From positions 1-55,905 of the forward strand of contig JAKOGH010000760.1 in assembly GCA_024811115.1 (NCBI GenBank): DNA of 55,905 nucleotides. The letters are read 5' to 3'. A program made the translations under genes and the position numbers. Shown piece after piece: positions 47,755-55,905 of the stretch; position 1 is the first letter of the stretch; every line of letters begins with the position of its first letter. The notes under the pieces are model-generated. The model saw only the letters and a program-made list of their open reading frames with translations. It was not told where the DNA came from and ran no database searches. This DNA is from Terana coerulea (Eukaryota; Basidiomycota; Agaricomycetes; Polyporales; Phanerochaetaceae).

Positions 47755-48521
47755 CGCGTTCAATTGGCTAATATCCTAAGAAAGAACAAGGAGGGTGCAG
47801 GCGCAGTCAGCAAATCTGATCCCTGACCGGCAAATTCAATTAATGAGGCCACCACAGCCAGCGTTTTGGAGGAATGAGGCAGTGTTCAACACTCACCCTT
47901 GCGGAGCTCCATGCGAACAGTCTATATTCCCCCGAGCACGGAAGCATTATCATTCCTAGCCCCACCGATTGCACGGAAGGCACCTAAATCTAATGTACTG
48001 GTACAAACCTACTCTTTACCTATCCTGGTAAGTCCTCCTCAACACGTTAGCAAGGGGTATGCGAAGTCTTGCACTCGGGTGCATTCCCTCGGCATCAATA
48101 GTATGATTACGACGGTATGTACGCCCTCGTGCCTAAAACGAAGCTACCTAATTGAAGATTATGCATCCCACGTCTGTTTGGAAGGGTTGCTACCAATCGG
48201 GTCGATTGCCGACTCATTACTGGGCCTAGAACACCCATAATATAAACTTGATTCGTCAGCATACAACAGCGTCGTATGACATATCTACCCGCGCAACCTT
48301 TCGTAAGTATAGACCTCGTCACAATCCTTTCCCGTCCCAGGTTACCCGCACCATTTTACTTTAGCACCACACTCCACGTCCGAAGGGCTCCGTGAAATCT
48401 GGTGTCGCACTTAGTACGACTATCCAGTTCATTTCACTGGCCACTTTGGTCAATATATCCTGCCGCAGTGGCCTCAAACAAGACATTTTCTACCCACATT
48501 TATACGCTATTCAAGTTCAGA
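47755..48521. other. Divergent intergenic region before the UbiA gene
   Basis: It probably holds the promoters of the minus-strand unrecognised gene and the plus-strand UbiA gene. No coding motif was seen. Confidence 0.4.
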
Positions 48522-49522
48522 ATGTGGCACGCGTGCCGTAGGCACCTCTACACCGCCGCTTTATTTACTGTGGCAGACCTCAAGACGGTGTTTTTCCCAT
48601 TGTGCGTACTACCGCCCCTCCTTGTTATATTGCTGAATCCGCTCTAGATCATCTTTGGCTGCGCTACGGCTCCATTGTACTCGCTTCCCCACCTTGCGCT
48701 AGGAGGGATATGGGTGTGGGTGCACCAGCTGATGTGTAATATTTCAAACCAAGCCAAATGTTGTGACAAAGACGCACTTAACAAATCCTGGCGGCCTATC
48801 CCATCTGGACGCATAACCGAGTCCCAAGCAGCCATTCTGCGGTGGGCTTCGGTTGTGCTTTGCGTTATGTGCTCGGCAACGTATGGAAGCGATCTCATTC
48901 TAGTCACTCTTGCTCTCGCTATTACCACCGTCGTCTACGATGATATAGGTCTAGCTGGACATCAGCTGGGGAAGAACCTGTGCAACATTGCAGGGTACGC
49001 CACACTTGAGATAGGTGCAACGAAGCTCATGGGTACGCTAAACGCTTCACAGTGTTCTCACTGGAACTTACTCGTATTCCTTCAAGGCTCTAACAATAAC
49101 ATGGACACCATAGCAACCACAGCCGTTTGTATTAGCGGGCCGTGATTTTTACCACAATCCAAGCTCAAGACTTTGCAGACGTCGAAGGGGACAAGAAGTT
49201 AGGCCGCGTAACCTTCCCCATATACGCGCTCGAATTTTCACGAACGATAACGCTTGCTCTCGTTATCGCCCTGGTCACTCTATCTGTGCTGCTTCTGGGG
49301 ATTGGGCCGATATGCAGCCTCGTGTTCACGGCTCTTGGGGCTTGGGTCGGCCTACGCTACTACATCTTCCGAGACCATAGCGCTGACAAGACCTCGTACA
49401 TTCTCTACAACGTATGTGTCCTCTTTCCCACATGATTACGATGCTGACTGATTTCGCAGGTTTGGTTGATGGCAGCTCATGTTCTCCCACTACATGGCAG
49501 ATATGGTGCTCTTTCATTCTGA
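48522..49522 (+). CDS. UbiA-family membrane enzyme (prenyltransferase or terpene cyclase)
   Basis: Four exons (48522-48601, 48648-49032, 49087-49411, 49460-49522) give about 284 residues with many hydrophobic helices, normal for fungal UbiA proteins. First acidic motif: NQAKCCDKDALNKSWRPIPSGR split as NQ...D.D..NK and WRPIPSGR (about 61-82). Second: QDFADVEGDKKLGR (Asp about 184, 187, 191). These bind the Mg-diphosphate of an isoprenyl substrate. One C is missing in exon 1 (48596-48598) and one G in exon 3 (49137-49139); correcting the run lengths gives one open protein. Two roles are possible: aromatic prenyltransferase, or intramembrane terpene cyclase such as those known for cyathane and fumagillin precursors. 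The sequence alone does not decide. In-frame sequence upstream of the chosen ATG lacks another ATG close by. Confidence 0.88.
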
Positions 49523-52500
49523 GCTGTTCCATTGTACATCAAGCAACAGCAAACACTTTGCTGTTTTGGCCTGATCATCACTTTGTCGAACGCCTTCACA
49601 ACCGTTTGAGATGAACGCCGAACGAAGTGTGGACCGAAATTCCACGAGTTACCTGAGTGAAATGACAGAATGGAAGAGCTCATGTACCACCAAAGACGTA
49701 ATAACTCCAGATCCGAACACTCAGACGTCACTCACCGAGGGCTTGGTCAGGTAGTATGAAGCGACCAGCCCACCGATCTTCGGTGTGCACCCATTTCCAA
49801 TATAACGCCACTTGACCTCCGATGAGACCCGAGTGCGTTGCACTTCAGACCAGATATCAACAGATTCTCATAACGAGTGTCCCAGTATAGGCTCGCCTGG
49901 TCCACATGCTTTTGAGCTTAAATCTGACCAAAAAGCGGTCTATTCTAGAGCGAGTGTCATGTTGTATAAGGCATCATGAGCGACGTATGGAGTGCCGTCA
50001 CATGGAACATTCCTGGGCCCCGTATGTGACACTCCTGAAAGCTGTATCATCATTCACAGGCTTTCTGCGCGACCACATTGTTACACCCCACTAGAATGTT
50101 CAGCGAACATACGTAACCAAGGGTACACGGACACTGCCAATGAGTGGATGTACGCTATGGGAATGTGCAAGATAATGAAGAACGTCAGCCCTCGCTTCAT
50201 AGACTAGGAGAACAAGACTTACCAATGCCGTTCCAGGCCGTCACAATAAATTGACATCTATGGGGATGCTGATGCAAAGTGCATATGCGAGGTTGCAGGG
50301 GTCTTAGAAGTATTCATGTACCATCGTTCGTCAGTGAAGGTGTCTCCGCCATGTGCCAATTAAATCGTATCTTGGCGAGATGACGGGGACGTTGCCTAGA
50401 GCCCGCGGTTCAAGAATATGCTGAAGATTGGAGGTGACCAAGGTATCGCTAAGGGGAATTTTCGTCAGATAGCCATGCAACACAATGCTACAAGGTCTGC
50501 TGGGGTAGAACTCGTCCGTGGTTCTCAGCCCATCGCTGCAAAGCCGCTGTCGACTATATGTCGTCATTATGTCTCTCAGCTTAACACAGACACCTTACAC
50601 ACCTCAAACTAGAACATTTCAGCATATACTCCGTCATATTTCAGCGTGATGATGCGTGCTTTTTAGTGAAAGTGCTGTCCTTGGTTAAGTCGCTTCTAGG
50701 CGGCTTTATCCACACGACACAATGTACATGTAAGCGAGGACTAGGGATATGGCAACGGAGAGATGTACCAATACCCTCAGAATATCCTATATATATGTAT
50801 GAGGTTGCTGTTCAACAGGAATAACCGGTGCCAAGCTCCAGTAACGAGTGCACAGTAGCAGTGTAGGTTACATGTTGCGCTGAGTCTTCTCGAGGTTGCC
50901 GCGCAGAGTCTTGATGCAGATCTTCAAAGGCAAATGCGAAATTACGTGTCGTCTGCAAGTCGTCAGGACGCCTTCTACTACATTCAAACTACTTGACCCA
51001 CCTACTCACGTCGGCTGTTTGGGTTTGCCTTGAAACCGGCGACCGGCGAGAGCGTCTTCGACCATCACTCCAACCTCGGCCTGAGCAATCGCTGTCGCCT
51101 GAAGTGACCATGACTGTCGCAGGCAGAAGCAGTTGCGAAGCGCCTCCGATAGGCAGGTTAAGCTGTGCAGCGACCATGGGCTCGAGCTGCTTGATGCAGG
51201 CGTCGGTGGCCACAGAGCGAGCCTGGGTCTCGCAGAGAATGCCGAGTCTCGATCGCCAGGCATTGACCAGCCTTCATCGGTGCCGCGGTTGCAATAGGTA
51301 CTTGGGCCGTGACCGTGGCGGGGGCCATTGTCGCTGTCGCTGCGGGCGCTCGATTCGCAGCCCGTAAAGACCCAATGCATACGTTGCGGTTATTAATTCG
51401 GCGTGACATTGACATCATGCCCGGGGCTCCATTGGGCGAGACACAGGTCTAACGATAATGCCACGATGTGTCGATGTCCGAAGCCACCCAGAGAACTTCG
51501 AATGCTTAATCATTTACCGCTTACGGTCTACAAGCCACAACGATATTCGAAATTAGAGCGACAGGTAATAAGACAGGCGGCACGCGTACCAATATAACGT
51601 GTTCTCGCCCGCCATCCGATAATGACAGGAAGGATTGGCGACAAGTGCAGGTGCGACGCAGAAATACCAACTCCAAGCATGCACAGAATATCGAGTTAGT
51701 TCCTCCGAAGGCTTTCTTCCGTGGTCAAATATTGCTCTCGATCCCTGGAGTGAGACGTTGAATGGAATTTCTTGATGTCCGCCCGACTGTCAGTACGCTC
51801 AGACTGCAATTATTGCACTTGACGCACCTATAGCACCTGACGCCCACCTTTTAACTCAACAATCAACCCCTGGTGCTGTCAAAACTGCATCCAAGGTGAG
51901 CGGGACCAATGGTAAGGCGACCGGGAGATGAAGCGACGCTTTCCAGAATCGAGATTACTGTTCGACGAGGACACGTAATAGCGACTTCCAGCAACAGATC
52001 TGTGGCAATGCAGATACAGAGCGCGGCATTGCGGTGTAAAGGTTGCATGGAGTTTTCGCAGGCATCTGCCAACATGCAACGCTTCCGTACTCTTCAGTGC
52101 TGATTTTCAAAGGCAGGTTCAACAGTTTCAAACATCTGCAATCGGTTAGCACACCCTGACACCATGACATAAGCCTTAGTTGGCGCACCTCAATACAAGT
52201 ATCTTCTACCTGTTGCACTCAAGAACCTTCGCGGCCGATGCGCTGGCTGTTGTAACTTCTTTCAACTTGACGCCGCATTGCCGTGCTCCTACGACAAAGG
52301 GTAATGCAGACGAGAAAATGCCAACCCAGAGGTGTAAGGCGACAGACCAATCATCGGATGTGTTAAGAATTAGTCCAAGAGGTTAGAATCTGCTACTACC
52401 CGAGGCGACTGGATAGTTTGTCTTGGAAGCACAGCGTGGTGCTTGGATCGCACGAACAGTAGCTAAAGCGATCAGAGCACTGGCGTTCGTGTCCTCAAAT

Positions 52501-52913
52501 GGCATGCGTGTCGCCCCAAGGCTACAGAAGTGAATGAAGAGAGATCGCAGGTAACGACAGGACATGGAGTAGTTGGCAGCTTGGAGTGAAGCGAAGAGTT
52601 AAACTTACAGCGTCAGATGCGTCGCCATCAGCGTAGACACGATGGAAGGGCTAAGGTTAAGGTTTCAAACCTGCACTTTGAAGCTCACAACAAGTACCTC
52701 TGCTCCTTGCATGTCGACCTTCCTTTCTCACCTGAGAGTGAAAAAAGTTCTTAGGTTATGGGCGGACACAGTCGGGTTCTGAAGCTGAAATCCCTCAGGC
52801 GGATGTAACGAGCCTCAAAGGTATGTTGACACAAGTACCATATGCACGATGTCTACGACAATGTGAGCGAGCCCTTCCTCCTCCGTACACTTCTGCATTG
52901 CCCTGTTAAGCAG
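49523..52913. other. Long stretch without a supported gene
   Basis: Scattered frames on both strands. Minus-strand pieces near 51215-50990 (ACIKQLEPMVAAQLNLPIGG) and 52075-51863 (ALCICIATDLLLEVAITCP) look mildly protein-like but could not be joined or named. Possibly a decayed gene of the cluster. Confidence 0.35.
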
Positions 52914-53945
52914 CTAAAGAAATCCGTTCGTCTTCCAGTACTTTACCCACATATATGCATGATCATACGTAATTTGGTTGAATTCTCTCAGTGAGTCAGA
53001 CAAGGACTCGAGTGCCGATGTCTGGTAGAGCGTGTCGCCATCGCTGTCGCCCGGTCGTGAGACTGCTTTGCTAGGCGTTGATTCACGGAAGAAGTCAAGG
53101 AGTTTTATAGCTGGCTGAAGCGCTGGGTCAGTTCTTGGGATAGTATAGCAAACATGACACTCACCACCTGACTCATGTCCTCTTTGTTTATTATTTCCAG
53201 TCGGGACATCCACTGTCTCATTGGGACCACAGGAAGGTATATCCCCAACGCCCTATTAAGATCCCTCGGAGACATTGCGCCATGCCGTCGACCTCGGATG
53301 AACGAAGTTGACGAACGCAGGCAAATGGACGGAAGATGTGATCCATACCACGAACACATGCCTGATGATGTCCATAGGTACCCATGAGATGGACTAAAAT
53401 ATCCAAGATCAGCACTTGCGATGTTCATAAAATCCAGGCACTATTACCTCGCCGAGCTGCTGGAAGAAATCCAAAGCAACGCTTGGACTTGACGATAATC
53501 GGGAGCCAGTCTTGCGTGCCCCACGCTCCTGTCTGAAGAGACCCACATGCTTGCTCAAGTCGTACGGTAAGAGCAGAGACCCCTAGCTCGCTTCTACCTT
53601 CTAAAAGCATCTGCATATACGATTATTCAGTGGCTGTAGCATATTGAGAAAACGAAGCGCTGTGACGTGTTCAGCGACAAATTTGGACACAGCGTACTCC
53701 AGAGGAGGTAGCGAGACGCAGCTCATCAAGAGCGTGTTCAGGAACCCGGCCACTAGATGGCTTCCATTTGGCCGTAACGCTTATGGACGAGGTGAAAATT
53801 AGCTTGATGGTGCGAGTCGTCGTTGCACAAATGTCAATGAGGGAACGGAGTGTTGAAAGATGCCCTCGACGTAGTCTGCGTGACCAAGCCTCTCCAATGA
53901 CCCAATTTAGACATTGGATCAGGAGAGTCTTGCGCCCAACGGCCG
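52914..53945 (-). pseudogene. 3' part of a second NRPS-like reductase, cut by the right repeat
   Basis: Minus-strand exons encode the thioester-reductase domain only: LRSLIDIC, LIFTSSISV (catalytic Ser), SGYAVSKFVAEH after one frame repair (Tyr/Lys pair), LTVRLEQACGSLQTGAWGTQ, DWLPIIVKSKR, SWVPMDIIR, and a C-terminus (53130-52914) with PAIKLLDFFRE and AYMWVKYWKTNGFL, which parallels the end of the first reductase (ALKLLPFF and WVQYWRKNNYL). Upstream coding sequence stops at about 53945, where the direct repeat starts, so the adenylation and carrier domains are absent here. The gene is a paralogue rather than a copy of the first one; the two differ clearly. Confidence 0.82.
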
Positions 53946-54419
53946 GACGTCCGAAAAAACCCCCTTACTATTCCTGCCTAATGCATGCTGATAAGCACTA
54001 ATTCATTGCACATAAGCTTTAAAGTAACACAACTAGATAAATAGATACATTAGGCCAATAAGGCAGTTTAGTGAGGTCCTTTGCTAATTGTCTTAATTAT
54101 TCTATATATTAGGGCAATTAGTCCTATTTCTCAGCTATTTGTTTCCTTACTGTCCTATTTTGTTCCTCACATGCAGCTATAATACCACTACTGCTTGACT
54201 AGTCATCTGAGAAATCCCCCTTCTTAATTTAATCTGATGCTCTGTATTGCATATTTAGCTATCTATATACAAGACTAAGCTACCTGACACAACAAACTAC
54301 TTGTACTGTGCAGATAAGCCCATGCACCATGCACTATACTCACCTGCACTGCGCCATGCCCACCTGTGTGTTGTATCTGTCAGTAACATACTTACATCAC
54401 TACTACCCTGCCCCGTGTC

Positions 54420-55270
54420 GTGCGCCAGCCCCTTCTGACGGGGCGCACTTGTTAGCGTCGGTCTGCACACGTCGTGCTTCGCCGTCCTGTGCGCCAGCGC
54501 CTGCGCAGTGCGCGTGCTGCACTTGTTGGCGTCGTGCTGGGGTAGCTTGCTGTGGTCCCTCACGTCGTGCGTCGGCCCTGTAACGGTGGCACGCTCGCTG
54601 CGTCGGCTGCGCGCGTCGTGCTTTGCCACGTCCTGCCGGCGTTGGCGTGGTGCGCGTCTGTCGGCACCGTACGTGCGTGCGCCGTTGTCCCGCCCTGCGT
54701 ATCTTGCGCGTCTTGCTGTACACGCCGGTTTCTTGTGCGTCGGCGTCGCGCTCGCCTGCGTTGGTCTGCGCGCGTCGTGCTTCGCCATGTCCCACGCGCT
54801 TCGGTGTTGGTGTTATGTCGCGTGCTGCGTTCTCGGCATCGTGCCTGTGTAGCTTGTTGCGCTGGTCCCTCGTATCGTCGTCGGCCCTTTGTAACGGTGG
54901 CGCGCTCGCATATGTCGGCCTGCGTGTGCTGTGCTTCACCACGTCGCGCGCCGGCGTTGGCGTTGTGCGCGGGCTGCATTGGTCGGCGTCGTGCTTGTAT
55001 GTTGCTGCCTGGCCCTTCGTGTTGTGCATCGGTCCCTTACGTCGGCGGCGCGTTCGCCTGCGTCGGTTTTGCGCGCCGTGCTTCGCCACTTCTCGCGCGG
55101 CGGCGTCGGCGTGTTGTGTGTGCGTCACCGTGGGTGCTGAGGTCGCTGTCCCGACCCTTGGCATGGTGCGTAGCAGCCTCTTGCGTTGGCGGCACGCCCC
55201 CCGCGTCGCCCTCGCGCACGTCGGCCAGTCTTGGGCCTGCTGCGTTATGCTTGCCTACGCGGGCGTTCGC
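54420..55270. repeat. GC-rich tandem-unit block (right copy)
   Basis: Counterpart of 440-1140, with several short deletions. Long open frames (for example 253 codons on -) are compositional and are not conserved in frame between the two copies. Confidence 0.65.
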
Positions 55271-55306
55271 GCGCGGTGTCATGGGTGAGACTTAGTCGTA
55301 AGAATA

Positions 55307-55341
55307 CCATCTACAGGCCGTGCAAGCACGGCTGTGGATGG
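55307..55341. other. Covarying hairpin (right copy)
   Basis: The outer stem CCATCTACAG pairs with CTGTGGATGG, and the inner part is CCGTGCAAGCACGG. Compared with the left copy, pairs 3/33 (G-C to A-T) and 8/28 (T-A to C-G) changed on both sides, and 9/27 and 10/26 became paired. Confidence 0.7.
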
Positions 55342-55601
55342 TGCAATGTATTAGTGGTGGACGCGACGGGCGGGGCACATACCTGTGGGCGAGCCCCCTT
55401 CAGGCTTTCCTTCATTTCCTCCGGTCTCGCGTGGCGCTTTTGGGATCCTAGGGTCGCGGTAGGGGTCGCGACGCTGGCGACGCGTTGGTTAGTGATAGGG
55501 GACAAGGAGAGATGAACGACTCGGACAACGCTAGGGCGTGAAGGCGCTTCAAAGTGCTGACCACTATGAATACTTGTCCGACGCTTGTGCCTAAGCCGCT
55601 A

Positions 55602-55657
55602 TGGCGCAGCTGTTAACTCGCACAAAATTATAACCAGGCGACTCTGAGTTCGAGTCC
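55602..55657 (+). promoter_or_regulatory. tRNA-like Pol III A and B boxes (right copy)
   Basis: TGGCGCAGCTG (A box) and GAGTTCGAGTCC (B box) at the same place as in the left copy. The sequence between them differs, yet both boxes are kept. Confidence 0.6.
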
Positions 55658-55905
55658 CCGCATGGGCATACTTTGTCACAAATTCATACCAAGCCTCGAC
55701 CTGTGTTCAAAAACACACTTAGTATGCTGTTTTGCTCTTTTCAAAGCCATCACTCTTTAAAATTAGTGCTTTTGAGAATATTCTGAAAGCTTTGTATATT
55801 TCCAGAAATAAGCTAATAAGGAGTCCATTATGCATTTATATGCTAATCTGGGTTAGAATATAGGGTAATGGCTGCATTAACTCTAAAAGTATAATAGTGT
55901 AAATG

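Larger units (their letters stand above)
53953..55905 (+). repeat. Right copy of the direct repeat (runs off the window)
   Basis: It starts at the junction with the truncated reductase gene (CGAAAAAACCCCCTTAC) and repeats the left copy in the same order and orientation to the window end. The first about 430 bases are almost identical to the left copy; the GC-rich block has more small indels. Confidence 0.9.

Noticed and set aside
54403..55295. Long open frames (up to 253 codons) in the right repeat
   Set aside because: Same compositional effect in a tandem-unit block; indels relative to the left copy destroy any common frame.
1..55905. CRISPR array, bacterial operon or ribosome binding sites
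   Set aside because: Intron-rich eukaryotic genes throughout; no regularly spaced short repeats with unique spacers.

Overview
The window looks like nuclear DNA from a mushroom-forming basidiomycete (Agaricomycetes). Genes are cut by many introns of about 50 nt with GT..AG ends. The proteins are typical of that group: an NRPS-like reductase, a UbiA-family membrane enzyme, a GMC oxidoreductase, a DUF6534-type 7TM protein, and Plavaka-type and LINE-type transposable elements. No bacterial features were seen. Exon maps were built by hand from splice signals and reading-frame continuity. They are internally consistent but untested against RNA.

Layout. The two ends (5-1990 and 53953-55905) are copies of one directly repeated element: an AT-rich head, a GC-rich block of imperfect tandem units, a covarying hairpin, a tRNA-like Pol III box pair and an AT-rich tail. 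Between them lies a candidate biosynthetic cluster interrupted by transposon debris. In order it holds: an NRPS-like carboxylic acid reductase A-T-R (-, 3814-7761); an uncertain gene (8100-9009); an MFS exporter (+, 9143-11241); a cytochrome P450 (-, 11965-14081); a 5'-truncated LINE with a 14-bp target duplication (14775-17055); an F-box-like protein (-, 17778-19141); a GMC oxidoreductase (-, 22603-25426); a DUF6534 7TM protein (+, 27781-29901); a transposon graveyard (about 31.7-44.2 kb: DUF6532-like remnant, Plavaka transposase remnant, a long inverted repeat, a MITE with telomere-like arms, GTAGC-rich tracts); an alkenal-reductase-like MDR (-, 45236-46621); an unrecognised gene (-, about 47235-47692); a UbiA-family enzyme (+, 48522-49522); and the reductase-domain end of a second NRPS-like protein cut by the right repeat (-, 52914-53945).

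How the genes could work together (inference). The UbiA enzyme would either prenylate an aromatic acid or cyclise an isoprenyl diphosphate inside the membrane. The NRPS-like enzyme would activate a carboxylic acid as adenylate, load it on its carrier domain and release it reductively as an aldehyde. P450, GMC and MDR enzymes would oxidise, or reduce a conjugated double bond, and the MFS protein would export the product. A UbiA plus NRPS-like pair occurs in the fungal LL-Z1272beta and ascochlorin pathways, but no polyketide synthase is present here.

Reading-frame quality. Almost every gene becomes fully open after correcting one or a few single-base indels, most of them losses in short homopolymers. 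I favour sequencing or assembly error over wholesale gene death. The in-frame TAG in the MDR gene and the decayed transposon genes do not fit that explanation.
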